Source of the DNA: Streptosporangiaceae bacterium
GTDB taxonomy: Bacteria > Actinomycetota > Actinomycetes > Streptosporangiales > Streptosporangiaceae
Length of the DNA stretch: 15,470 bases
Assembly: GCA_025934635.1 (NCBI GenBank)
Contig: JAICWX010000212.1
Location: forward strand, 1-15,470
Reading direction: 5' to 3'
Shown: positions 7,498 to 14,885 of the stretch, in pieces
Position numbering within the stretch: position 1 is the stretch's first letter
Layout of the letters: the number at the start of each line of letters is the position of its first letter
The notes under the pieces: model-generated
Databases searched by the model: none
Told to the model about the DNA's origin: nothing
Seen by the model: only the letters and a program-made list of their open reading frames with translations
Made by a program: the position numbers and the translations under genes

Positions 7498-9654
7498 GTG
7501 AGCCTACGGCCTGGAGCGGTGCGGACCTGGTTGCTGGCCTGCCTGCTCGCGGTGCTGCTCCCGGTCCTCGCGGCGCCCGCCGCGTCGGCCGGCCCCGTGT
7601 TGGCTAGCAGAGCGGCGCCGCCGCGGGGGCACGTGATCGTGGTGGGCCTGTCCGGGCTGCGGTGGAGTGACGTGTCCCCGTCGGCCACGCCCGCCCTGTG
7701 GCGGCTGGCCGGGCAGGGCTCGGTCGGCGACCTGGTGGACTACGCGGTCAAGCCGCTGACCTGCCCGGCCGACGGCTGGCTGACGCTGAACGCGGGCGCC
7801 CGGGCGCAGTCCGAGCACACCAACGCCGACTGCCGGGCCTTCCCCCCGGTCACCGTAACCGGAACCGGCGCCGAGGTGCCCAGCCTGGCCGCCCTGCAGA
7901 CCTACAACCAGCAGTTCCACAACGACCCGCACTGGGGCCTGCTGGCGGGCGCCGCCCGCTGCGCCACCGCGGTCGGCCCCGGCGGCGCCCTCGCCCTGGC
8001 CGGCCGGGACGGCCGGGTGGCCGCCTACCTGCCGTCCCCGGGGCAGCTCACCGCGCCGGTGCTGGCCGGCTGCCCGCTGACCGTCGTAGACCTGGGCGTC
8101 CTCGGATCCACCGAACGGGCCCGCGCTCTCGCCACCGCCGACGCCGAACTCGCCCGGCTGGTGGCGGACGCCCCGGCCGGCTCGACGATCATGGTCACCG
8201 CGCCCGGGGCCGCCAGCAAGCCCCCGCACCTGCAGCTCGCCCTGGTCAGCGGCCCCGGCTACCAGGTCGGCGGGCTGCACGCCGCCTCCACCCGGCAGCC
8301 GGCCCTGGTCGTGCTGACCGACCTGAACGCGACCGTGCTCGGCTGGCTCGGCCGGGCCAGCCCGGCCGACGCGGTCGGCGACCCGATCACCCGCGTCGGC
8401 CGGGGCTCGCTCAGCTCCACGATCGACGCGCTGATCAGCCGCGACACCGCGGAGCAGGTGTGGCGGTCCACCCACAACGCGTTCTTCTGGACCTACTCGC
8501 TGGCCGACGCGGTCGTGCTGGCCGCGATCGGGCTGGCCGCCTGGGGCGCCACCGCCGAGCGGCGCCGCCGCCGGGCCCGCGGCTGGCGGGTGGCCGGGGT
8601 GTTCGCGGCCGCCGTCCCGGCCGGCACGTTCCTGGCCAACCTGGTGCCCTGGTCGTCATCGCCGCACCCGGCGCTGGTGCTGTACGCGGTCACGACGGTG
8701 CTGGCGCTGGCCGTCGCGCTGGCGGCGCTGGCCGCCGGGCGCCGGCTCGGGTCGCGTGATCCGCTGGCCCCGTTCGGGCTGATCTGCCTGCTGACCCTGA
8801 TCGTGCTGGGCGTGGACGTGATGACCGGGTCGCGGCTGCAGCTGGAGACGCCGTTCGGGCTGTCGGTGCTGGAGGCCGGCCGGTTCTACGGCATCGGCAA
8901 CGAGGCGCTGGGCATCTACGGCATCGCCGGCCTGCTGGCCGCGGGCTGGCTGGCCCTGGTGCAGCTGCGCCGCTCCACTTCGTCGCGGCGGCCTGCCCTG
9001 CTCGCGGTGGGCGTCGTCGCGGTGTTCGCGGTGTTCGCGTCCGGCTGGCCCGGGTTCGGCGGCAAGGTCGGCGGGACCATCTCGATGGTGCCGTGCTTCC
9101 TGCTGCTGGGCCTGGCCGTGGCCGGGGTCCGGCTGACCTGGCGCCGGATGCTGCTGGTGGCCGTCAGCGGGCTGGCCCTGTTCGCGGTGTTCGCGCTGAT
9201 CAGCTACCTGGTGCCCGCCACCGGCAAGTCCGACATCGGCGCGTTCGCCGGCAGCACCCTGCACGGGAACTCCGGCAGCCTGCTGCTCCGCAAGATCAAC
9301 TCCAACATCGGGTCGCTGTCGGTCAACGCCTTCAGCCCGCTGATCCCGCTGGTGGTCGTGGTGTCCGGGCTGATGCTGTGGCGGCCCGCCTGGTTCCGGC
9401 TGACCACGCTGCCGCTGGCCTACGAAGCCCCGTCCCCGGTCGGGCCGCTGCTGCCGCCGCTGCTCTGGGTGCTGTGGCTGCTGCCGGTGCTCGGCTGGCT
9501 GGCCGACGACTCCGGCGTGATCGTGCCGGCCGCGGCGCTGCCGTTCGTGCTGCCGCTCGGCATCGCCATCGCCGCCACCGCCGCCTACGCCGGTCATCAG
9601 GCGCGCTATCGTGAAAAGGCCGCCCCGCCAGCCTCCCCGGTTAGCAGAAAGTGA
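7498..9654 (+). CDS. Polytopic membrane protein with exported alkaline-phosphatase-like domain
   Basis: A 718-residue protein of no assigned function. It begins with a signal peptide (LLACLLAVLLPVLAAPAASA). An exported domain of about 290 residues follows: GHVIVVGLSGLRWSDV, then TPALWRLAGQGSVGDL, then LTCPADGWLTLNAGARA, an arrangement like the alkaline phosphatase/phosphodiesterase superfamily. The acidic metal ligand after the first strand, usually Asp, is not evident (GLSGL), so activity is uncertain. From about residue 335 there are roughly 11 membrane helices. A conserved-looking RFYGIGNEALGIYG loop and a GGKVGGTISMVP loop lie between helices and may form a polar site. The start GTG at 7498 has only a weak, very close GAGG. 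It sits 27 bp after selD and 3 bp before the acyltransferase, suggesting an operon and a role at the membrane, perhaps on a lipid- or polyprenyl-linked substrate; that role is inference. Confidence 0.7.
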   Translation: MSLRPGAVRTWLLACLLAVLLPVLAAPAASAGPVLASRAAPPRGHVIVVGLSGLRWSDVSPSATPALWRLAGQGSVGDLVDYAVKPLTCPADGWLTLNAGARAQSEHTNADCRAFPPVTVTGTGAEVPSLAALQTYNQQFHNDPHWGLLAGAARCATAVGPGGALALAGRDGRVAAYLPSPGQLTAPVLAGCPLTVVDLGVLGSTERARALATADAELARLVADAPAGSTIMVTAPGAASKPPHLQLALVSGPGYQVGGLHAASTRQPALVVLTDLNATVLGWLGRASPADAVGDPITRVGRGSLSSTIDALISRDTAEQVWRSTHNAFFWTYSLADAVVLAAIGLAAWGATAERRRRRARGWRVAGVFAAAVPAGTFLANLVPWSSSPHPALVLYAVTTVLALAVALAALAAGRRLGSRDPLAPFGLICLLTLIVLGVDVMTGSRLQLETPFGLSVLEAGRFYGIGNEALGIYGIAGLLAAGWLALVQLRRSTSSRRPALLAVGVVAVFAVFASGWPGFGGKVGGTISMVPCFLLLGLAVAGVRLTWRRMLLVAVSGLALFAVFALISYLVPATGKSDIGAFAGSTLHGNSGSLLLRKINSNIGSLSVNAFSPLIPLVVVVSGLMLWRPAWFRLTTLPLAYEAPSPVGPLLPPLLWVLWLLPVLGWLADDSGVIVPAAALPFVLPLGIAIAATAAYAGHQARYREKAAPPASPVSRK

Positions 9655-9657
9655 CCC

Positions 9658-10482
9658 GTGCAATATCAGCTGTCGCGCGTTATCGCCGGGCCGTTCCTGC
9701 ACACCATCGGGCGGCCGAAGATCACCGGCGCCGAGCACGTGCCCGCCTCCGGCGGCGTCATCCTGGCCGCCAACCACCTGTCCGTGATCGACTCGATCTT
9801 CCTGCCGCTGATGCTGAGCCGGCCGGTGACGTACTCGGCCAAGTCCGAGTACTTCACCGCCTCCGGCCCGGCCGCCCGGCTGTGGGCCGCTTACCTCAAG
9901 GCCACCAACCAGCTGCAGATGGACCGGGACGGTCCCCGGGCCGCCCAGGACACGCTCGAGGCGGCGCTGGCGCTGCTGCGGGCGGGGAACGTGTTCGGCA
10001 TCTACCCGGAGGGGACCCGGTCGCCGGACGGCCGGCTGTACCGGGGCCGCCCCGGCGTCGGCTGGCTGGCCCTGAAATCCGGGCTGCCGGTCATCCCGGT
10101 CGGCATGGTCGGCACCCGCCGGGTGCTGCCGCCCGGCTCGGTGGTGCCCCGGCCGGGCCGGATCGAGATCCGGATCGGCGCCCCGCTCACGTTCCCCCCC
10201 GAGGTTCTGGCCGCGCCCCCCGGCAAGGCCAGGCAGTTGATCGCCGCTCAGGTGATGACCGAGATCCAGAAGCTCACCGGTCAGGAGTACGTCCACATGT
10301 TCGCCTCCGACCGCAAAGCCGAACTAGCCGCCGCCGACCCCCCCAAACGCAAACGCCCCGGCTTCCGCCGCTTACGCCTAACCTGGCCCCCGCCCCGGCC
10401 TGCTTCCCGTCCCGGCTCGCCCCCGCCCCCGCCCCCGCCCCCGGCCCCGCCCCCGGCCCCGGCCCGGCTCCCGCCTCGATAG
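9658..10482 (+). CDS. PlsC-type 1-acylglycerol-3-phosphate acyltransferase
   Basis: A 274-residue enzyme of the phospholipid acyltransferase family, expected to transfer an acyl chain to lysophosphatidate or a related acceptor at the inner face of the membrane. The catalytic HX4D motif is NHLSVID (His40, Asp45), and the substrate-binding motif YPEGTRSPDGRL lies at about 116-127, followed by GVGWLALKSGLPVIPVGMVG. The core ends near residue 225. After it comes a basic stretch (KRKRPGFRRLR) and a proline-rich tail of about 35 residues encoded largely by a CCCCCG repeat, which is not part of the enzyme fold. The GTG start at 9658 lies 3 bp after the stop of the membrane protein gene, with only a weak AGAAAG in front, so translation is probably coupled. 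Close linkage with that protein suggests a shared job in membrane lipid or lipid-linked glycan metabolism. PlsC paralogs are numerous in actinobacteria, so the exact acceptor is unknown. Confidence 0.92.
   Translation: MQYQLSRVIAGPFLHTIGRPKITGAEHVPASGGVILAANHLSVIDSIFLPLMLSRPVTYSAKSEYFTASGPAARLWAAYLKATNQLQMDRDGPRAAQDTLEAALALLRAGNVFGIYPEGTRSPDGRLYRGRPGVGWLALKSGLPVIPVGMVGTRRVLPPGSVVPRPGRIEIRIGAPLTFPPEVLAAPPGKARQLIAAQVMTEIQKLTGQEYVHMFASDRKAELAAADPPKRKRPGFRRLRLTWPPPRPASRPGSPPPPPPPPAPPPAPARLPPR
10418..10468. repeat. CCCCCG simple-sequence repeat in the acyltransferase tail
   Basis: Four near-perfect CCCCCG hexamers followed by CCGGCC-type variants encode a run of prolines with interspersed alanines at the C-terminus of the acyltransferase. 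A hexamer unit keeps the frame when copies are gained or lost. Confidence 0.8.
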
Positions 10483-10526
10483 CCTCATCCGCCCCCATAG
10501 GCCCACCGGCTCCTGCCAGGCGAGAC

Positions 10527-10590
10527 ATTTTCATGATCAGGAAGGATTCGCTACGGCTACCCGTAGCCAAGTCTTCGTGATCATGGAAAT
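10527..10590. repeat. Imperfect inverted repeat 1 (TTTCATGATC-type hairpin)
   Basis: The 18-base arm at 10527-10544 (ATTTTCATGATCAGGAAG) and the reverse complement of 10573-10590 agree at 16 of 18 positions. The enclosed 28 bases contain a second stem, GGCTA-CCCG-TAGCC, at 10555-10568. The element lies 44 bp after the acyltransferase stop in a convergent gap. It may act as a terminator or be a mobile palindromic repeat; no T tract follows. It shares its arm core with the second hairpin. Confidence 0.65.
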
Positions 10591-10660
10591 CTCGTCCCGC
10601 CGCGAGGCGCCTGTGGTTGTCGGGGCAGTTGAGGTTGCCAGCTGGCGTGGCATGCCGCGT

Positions 10661-10719
10661 TTTCATGATCGCGGGTACTTTTGGCGGCTATCCGGCCATA
10701 ACTGCCCACGATCATGAAA
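10661..10719. repeat. Imperfect inverted repeat 2 (TTTCATGATC-type hairpin), possible zur terminator
   Basis: The 20-base arm at 10661-10680 (TTTCATGATCGCGGGTACTT) and the reverse complement of 10700-10719 agree at 17 of 20 positions, with a 19-base loop. It abuts the stop codon of zur (10721-10723), so in the zur transcript the hairpin begins directly after the stop, a position suited to termination or mRNA protection. The TTTCATGATC core is identical to that in the left arm of the first hairpin. The 238-bp gap 10483-10720 holds no convincing gene besides these two hairpins. Confidence 0.65.
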
Positions 10720-10720
10720 G

Positions 10721-11125
10721 CTAGCTGGCGCACTCGGGGCAGAGACCGAAGAGCTCGAAGGTGTGGCCGACGTCGGTGAAACCGGCTTCGGCGGCGACCT
10801 TCTCCGCCCACTGCTCGACCGCCCGGCCTTCCACTTCCACGCTGCGGCCGCAGTTCCGGCAGGTCAGGTGGTGATGGTGCACGCTCGTGCCGCACTGCCG
10901 GTAGAGCGTCTCGCCGCTGGCGTCGCGGATCGTGTCGATGCTGCCCGCCTCGGTCAGCGCCTGCAGGTGCCGGTAGACGGTGGCCAGCCCGACCTGCTCG
11001 CCCTTGCTCCGCAGGGCCGCGTGAATTTCCTGGGCACTGCAGAAACCCGGCAGGTCATCCAGCGTGACCGCCAGCGCCTGCGCCTGCCGCGTCCCGCGCG
11101 CCCGGGTGCCCCGCGCCGTCTTCAC
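10721..11125 (-). CDS. zur: Zinc uptake regulator, Fur family
   Basis: A 134-residue DNA-binding repressor. An N-terminal winged helix (TRQAQALAVTL to GLATVYRHLQALTEAG) is followed by a C-terminal dimerisation and metal domain. Structural zinc is held by two CXXC pairs (Cys89/Cys92 and Cys129/Cys132). The likely regulatory site is Asp64, Cys78, His84 and His86, by eye alignment with Mycobacterium tuberculosis FurB/Zur, which this protein resembles closely (QCGTSVHHHHLTCRNCG, GFTDVGHTFELFGLCPEC). The GTG at 11125 is preceded by GGAGGA at good spacing; an in-frame GTG at 11167 would add 14 residues and lacks a good site. The gene is divergent from the metal ABC operon, which carries a Zur box in its promoter. 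With zinc bound, the protein should repress that operon. Fur or Mur alternatives are less likely given the FurB similarity. Confidence 0.93.
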   Translation of the reverse strand: MKTARGTRARGTRQAQALAVTLDDLPGFCSAQEIHAALRSKGEQVGLATVYRHLQALTEAGSIDTIRDASGETLYRQCGTSVHHHHLTCRNCGRSVEVEGRAVEQWAEKVAAEAGFTDVGHTFELFGLCPECAS

Positions 11126-11262
11126 CCGCGCGGTCTCCTCCGGCTGTGACGCTCCCACAGTTCGCACGGTACAACCTCGCTTCCCGTTCCGCCGAACGCG
11201 CGTTCCGTCTCCCGGCGCGCATCGTCAGGTAGAACAAGCCGGGCCCTCGGGTTCATGCCGAT

Positions 11263-11291
11263 TTGCGACCGAAATTGAGAATCATTATCAT
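11263..11291 (+). promoter_or_regulatory. Probable promoter of the zinc transporter operon
   Basis: TTGCGA (11263-11268, 4 of 6 to the -35 consensus) and TATCAT (11286-11291, 5 of 6 to the -10 consensus) are separated by 17 bases. Initiation near 11298 would give a leader of about 35 bases before the ATG at 11333. The Zur box overlaps the -10 element and the spacer. Confidence 0.55.
11276..11290. promoter_or_regulatory. Zur box (operator) in front of the zinc ABC operon
   Basis: TGAGAATCATTATCA is a 7-1-7 palindrome in which six of seven arm pairs match, close to the actinobacterial Zur consensus TGAAAATNATTTTCA. It is an A+T-rich island in otherwise very GC-rich DNA and lies across the -10 region of the operon promoter, so bound Zur would block RNA polymerase. 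It is about 150 bp from the zur start; no second box is seen near zur. Confidence 0.9.
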
Positions 11292-11332
11292 TACCAGTGT
11301 CGGTGACGGCGAGACCTGAGAGAAGGCGTGTC

Positions 11333-12271
11333 ATGCCGGGTGCCTGGAGGGGCAAGGCGGCCGTAGTGCCGCTGGTCGCGAGCCTGGCCGTCGGCCTGCT
11401 GGCCGGCTGCTCGGCGTCGCTGGCCGGCGCGATCGGCAGCGACGGCAAGATCGTGGCCATCGGTGCCGAGAACCAGTACGCCGACGTCATCCAGCAGGTC
11501 GGCGGCAAGTACGTCCAGGCCAGCGCGGTCATGAGCAACCCCAGCACCGACCCGCACACGTTCGAGGCCAGCGCCGCGACCGGCCGCCTGGTCAACGCGT
11601 CTCAGCTGGTGGTGCAGAACGGCCTCGGCTACGACACGTTCATGAACACGATCGAGGACGCGGTCCCCGATCCGGGCCGTCACGTCATCGTGGTGCAGAA
11701 GCTGCTCGGCCTGCCGGACAGCACGCCGAACCCGCACCTGTGGTACAAACCGGGCGTCATGGCCACGGTGGCGCAGGCCATCGCCAGGAGCCTGGCCGCC
11801 ATCGACCCCGCGCACGCGAGCTACTTCCAGGCCAACGCGAAGACGTTCACCCGCTCGCTGGCCGCCTGGACCAGCGCGATGGCGGCCTTGGCGGCCAGCT
11901 ACCCGGGCACCCCGGTCGCCACCACCGAACCCGTGGCCGACTACCTCCTGCAGGCCGCCGGCGCCGGTAACCGCACCCCGTGGGCCTTCCAGGCCGACGT
12001 CATGAACGGCACCGACCCGTCGGCCCAGGACGTGGCGGTCGAGCGCCGCCTGTTCGAGAAGCACGAGGTCACGGCGTTTGTCTACAATCAGCAGGTGACG
12101 GACTCGCTGACCGAATCCTTCATCGCCCTGGCCAAGGCGAACGGCATCCCGGTCGTCGGCGTCTACGAGACGATGCCGGAACCCGGCTATCACTACCAGT
12201 CGTGGATGCTGGCCGAGGTGCGCGCGCTGCGCGCCGCCGTCACCGATCACGTCTCGAGCGAGCACCTATGA
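11333..12271 (+). CDS. znuA: Zinc ABC transporter substrate-binding lipoprotein
   Basis: A 312-residue cluster-A-I metal-binding protein anchored outside the membrane. The signal peptide ends in the lipobox LLAGC (Cys26). Metal-binding landmarks are DPHTFE (His75), NPHLWY (His135) and TTEPVADYL (Glu199), with an acidic residue in VYETMPEPG as a possible fourth ligand. Glu at the third position, and not the His seen in many ZnuA proteins, and the absence of a His-rich loop set it apart from E. coli ZnuA. Zinc is the likely metal because of the Zur box 43 bp upstream and the divergent zur gene; the sequence alone would also allow manganese. The ATG at 11333 has AAGG 6 bases upstream; an in-frame GTG at 11297 would displace the signal peptide. 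The stop overlaps the ATPase start (ATGA), so the operon is translationally coupled. Confidence 0.92.
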   Translation: MPGAWRGKAAVVPLVASLAVGLLAGCSASLAGAIGSDGKIVAIGAENQYADVIQQVGGKYVQASAVMSNPSTDPHTFEASAATGRLVNASQLVVQNGLGYDTFMNTIEDAVPDPGRHVIVVQKLLGLPDSTPNPHLWYKPGVMATVAQAIARSLAAIDPAHASYFQANAKTFTRSLAAWTSAMAALAASYPGTPVATTEPVADYLLQAAGAGNRTPWAFQADVMNGTDPSAQDVAVERRLFEKHEVTAFVYNQQVTDSLTESFIALAKANGIPVVGVYETMPEPGYHYQSWMLAEVRALRAAVTDHVSSEHL

Positions 12272-13089
12272 GCAGCGACGAGCTACTGCGGCTGGACAAC
12301 GTGGGCGTCCGGCTGGGCGGGCGGGAAATCCTCCGCGACGTCTCGTTGACGATCCGCCCGGGCGAGTTCACCGGCCTCATCGGACCAAACGGGGCAGGCA
12401 AAACCACGCTCTTGCGCGTCATGCTCGGCTTGCAGGCTGTCACCACAGGTGCCGTTCTCATTAACGGCGAGCCCCGGGCCCACCGGGACGCCTCGATCGG
12501 CTACGTGCCGCAGAAGCTGGGCATCGAGCCGGACACGCCGCTGCGGGTCAGGGACGTGGTCTCGCTCGGCGTCGACGGGCACAAGTTCGGCGTCCGGCTG
12601 CCGTCCCGGGCCCGCCGCGAGCTCGTCGACGACATGCTGACCGCGGTCGGCGCGCGGCGCTTCGCCGACGCGCGGATCGGCGAGCTGTCCGGCGGCGAGC
12701 AGCAGCGGGTCATGATCGCGCACGCGCTGATCGGCCGGCCCCGGCTGCTGCTGCTCGACGAGCCGCTGGCCAACCTGGACATCTCCGGCGAGCAGGGCAT
12801 CGTCTCGGTGCTGGCCCGGCTGGCCAAGGCCGAGGGGATCGCGGTGCTGCTGTCGGCGCACGACATGAACCCGCTGATGCCGGTGATGGACCGGATCGCC
12901 TACGTGGCCGGGGGCCGGGTCGCGGTCGGCCGGACCGAGGACGTGGTCACCACCGAGGTGCTGTCCCGGCTGTACGGGCAGCACGTCGACGTGATCCGGG
13001 TGCACGGGCGGGTGCTGGTGGTGGCCGCCCCGGAGGGGACCTACCCGGAGCACGACGGCGCCGCCGCCGACGCCAGCGTCGTGGGGTGA
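12268..13089 (+). CDS. znuC: Zinc ABC transporter ATP-binding protein
   Basis: A 273-residue ABC ATPase that powers uptake through the two permeases encoded next. It shows a Walker A motif GPNGAGKTT (39-47), the signature LSGGEQQR (140-147), a Walker B motif LLLLDEP (Asp164, Glu165), the D-loop NLD and the switch histidine in SAHDMN. The ATG at 12268 overlaps the stop of the lipoprotein gene by four bases (ATGA), which fixes this start; the same frame is open upstream through the lipoprotein gene but without gene-like content. The last 25 or so residues past VVAAPEGTY are an unconserved acidic and alanine-rich tail. It should be repressed by Zur as part of the operon. Confidence 0.95.
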   Translation: MSSDELLRLDNVGVRLGGREILRDVSLTIRPGEFTGLIGPNGAGKTTLLRVMLGLQAVTTGAVLINGEPRAHRDASIGYVPQKLGIEPDTPLRVRDVVSLGVDGHKFGVRLPSRARRELVDDMLTAVGARRFADARIGELSGGEQQRVMIAHALIGRPRLLLLDEPLANLDISGEQGIVSVLARLAKAEGIAVLLSAHDMNPLMPVMDRIAYVAGGRVAVGRTEDVVTTEVLSRLYGQHVDVIRVHGRVLVVAAPEGTYPEHDGAAADASVVG

Positions 13090-13090
13090 C

Positions 13091-14005
13091 GTGGTGAACA
13101 CCGTGTTCAGGCACATCATCGAGCCGGGCTTCTTCGGCAGCGGCCCGGTGCACATCGCGCTGGCGGTCGGGACCGTCATCGCCGTCACCTCCGCCGTCGT
13201 GGGCGTGTTCACGGTGACCCGCGGCCAGTCGTTCGCCGGCCACTCGCTGGCCGACATCGCCACCACCGGCGGGTCCGGCGCGTTCCTGATCGGCATCAAC
13301 CAGTTCTGGGGCTACCTGGCCTTCGGCGCCGGCGCGGCCGCGTTCATGGAGCTGATCGGCATCCAGCGCCGCCGCGGCCGGGACGTGGCCACCGGCGTGG
13401 TGCTCGGCGCCGCCCTCGGCCTGGCCGCGCTCTTCCTCTACCTGGGCACCCAGTACAGCACCACGACCGGGGCGTCGTTCACCATCTTGTTCGGCTCCAT
13501 GTTCGTGCTGACCCCGTCGACCGTGCCGGTCCTGATCATCTCCGCGCTGCTGGCGCTGGTCACGGTGGTGGCGCTGGCCCGGGTGCTGCTGCTGAGCTCG
13601 CTCAGCCCGGACCTGGCGGCCGCCCGCGGCGTGCCGGTCCGCGCGGTGGGCGCGGCCTACCTGATGGCGCTGGCCGTCTCGGTGGCCCTGTCCGCGGTGA
13701 TCATCGGGGCGGTGCTGAGCACCGCGCTGCTCATCGGGCCGGCCGCGACCGCGCTGCGGGTCGCCAAGGGACCGGTCCGGGCGGCGGCCGTGGCCGCCGC
13801 CATCGGGGTGGCGGCCACCTGGCTCGGCATCCTGCTGGCCTACGACAGCTACTACTGGCCGCCGCACGGCCGCGGCTGGCCGGTCAGCTTCTTCGTGGTC
13901 ACCCTCATCACCGGCGCCTACCTGGTCAGCTACCTGCGCCCGGGCGGCCGTCCGGTCGCGGGGCCGGACGAACCGGAGCACGCATGTTCAGTAGCTTTAT
14001 GCTGA
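13091..14005 (+). CDS. znuB: Zinc ABC transporter permease, first subunit
   Basis: A 304-residue inner-membrane protein of the ABC-3 (ZnuB/TroC) family with about eight hydrophobic helices. The cytoplasmic coupling segment SPDLAAARGVPVRAVGA, which docks on the ATPase, and the following VLSTALLIGPAATA helix are characteristic. It starts one base after the ATPase stop. GTG at 13091 and GTG at 13094 are both possible; the second has better spacing from the GGGGTGA at 13083-13089. The C-terminal 20 residues (GRPVAGPDEPEHACSVALC) are hydrophilic and the end overlaps the next gene by 22 bp. Together with the second permease it probably forms a heterodimeric channel, unlike E. coli, where one ZnuB forms a homodimer. 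Confidence 0.92.
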   Translation: MVNTVFRHIIEPGFFGSGPVHIALAVGTVIAVTSAVVGVFTVTRGQSFAGHSLADIATTGGSGAFLIGINQFWGYLAFGAGAAAFMELIGIQRRRGRDVATGVVLGAALGLAALFLYLGTQYSTTTGASFTILFGSMFVLTPSTVPVLIISALLALVTVVALARVLLLSSLSPDLAAARGVPVRAVGAAYLMALAVSVALSAVIIGAVLSTALLIGPAATALRVAKGPVRAAAVAAAIGVAATWLGILLAYDSYYWPPHGRGWPVSFFVVTLITGAYLVSYLRPGGRPVAGPDEPEHACSVALC

Positions 14006-14811
14006 ATACCTGGTTCGCCGGCACCGCGGTGGCGGTGATCGCCGGGGTGACCGGGTTCTTCGCCGTGCTGCGGGGGTCGACGTTCGCGGCCCACGCCATC
14101 CCCAACGGCGCCTTCGCCGGCGCGGCCGGGGCCGCCCTGCTCGGGCTCAACCCGTTCGCCGGGCTGGCCGTGTTCTCGGCCGCGGGCGCGCTGGGCATCG
14201 CCGCCCTCAGCCGCCGCGCCCGGTCCGACGTGGCCACCGCGCTGACGTTCGTGCTGATGCTCGGCGTGGGCGCCCTGTTCGTGAGCTGGAGCACCCAGTA
14301 CGCGCAGGAGGCGTACTCGCTGCTGTTCGGCGAGGTCTTCGGGATCAGCGCGTCCGAGGTGCTGCCGATCGCCATCCTCGGCGCGGTGTCGGTGGCCGTG
14401 CTCGTGGTCATGTTCCGGCCGCTGCTGCTGTCCTCGGCGCTGCCCGAGGTGGCCGAGGCGCGCGGCGTGCCGCCGCGCCGGATGGAACTCGTGTTCCTGC
14501 TCGTGATGGCGCTGGCGACCAGCATGACGGTGCCGGTGGTGGGCGCCCTGCTGATGTTCAGCCTGATGATCGGCCCGGCCGCCGCCGCCCGGTCGCTGAC
14601 CGCCCGCCCGGGCCTCGCGATCTCCCTGTCCGTGGTCATCGCGCTGGTCACGGTGTGGGCCGCCATCGCCGCTTCGTACCAGTCCAACTGGCCGCTCGGC
14701 TTCTTCGTCGGCGTCATCGGCGCCGCGTTCTTCCTGGCCGGCAAGGTTTACAGTTGGGGGCGCGGCAAATCGGAAAATACCTTCCGGCTGGCCGCCCGGT
14801 CGTTACGATGA
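13984..14811 (+). CDS. Zinc ABC transporter permease, second subunit
   Basis: A 275-residue paralog of the preceding permease, also of the ABC-3 family, with about eight membrane helices. Its coupling motif is LPEVAEARGVPPRRM and the matching helix reads GALLMFSLMIGPAAAA. The ATG at 13984 lies inside the end of the previous gene and has GGAG 5 bases upstream; an in-frame ATG at 13999 has no such site. The 22-bp overlap implies coupled translation and equal amounts of the two subunits. It appears to be the last gene of the Zur-controlled operon, since 75 bp separate it from the TIR gene. Confidence 0.92.
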   Translation: MFSSFMLNTWFAGTAVAVIAGVTGFFAVLRGSTFAAHAIPNGAFAGAAGAALLGLNPFAGLAVFSAAGALGIAALSRRARSDVATALTFVLMLGVGALFVSWSTQYAQEAYSLLFGEVFGISASEVLPIAILGAVSVAVLVVMFRPLLLSSALPEVAEARGVPPRRMELVFLLVMALATSMTVPVVGALLMFSLMIGPAAAARSLTARPGLAISLSVVIALVTVWAAIAASYQSNWPLGFFVGVIGAAFFLAGKVYSWGRGKSENTFRLAARSLR

Positions 14812-14885
14812 TCATCCTCGCGTTCTCAGCTTGTGATATGGGACCGCGGGGGACATAGAGGTCATTGTTCCCGGGGGGTGTCAGG

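Noticed and set aside
8656..10296. A 546-codon minus-strand frame over the membrane protein and acyltransferase
   Set aside because: It is rich in Gln, Gly, Arg and His with no fold-like pattern, and both plus-strand genes under it have clear motifs and codon bias.
10274..10666. Minus-strand open frame in the gap after the acyltransferase
   Set aside because: It overlaps the acyltransferase 3' end and both repeats, and its codon use does not resemble a gene.
10527..10719. The repeated TTTCATGATC motifs as a CRISPR array
   Set aside because: The copies alternate in orientation as hairpin arms, spacing is irregular and no cas gene is present.
12283..13299. A minus-strand frame opposite the ABC ATPase and permease
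   Set aside because: The plus strand has all ABC motifs; the antisense product is low-complexity and lacks a ribosome site.
14831..14860. A promoter for the TIR gene (TTGTGA followed 17 bases later by CATAGA)
   Set aside because: The -10 match is only 3 of 6 and the region is too short to exclude chance.
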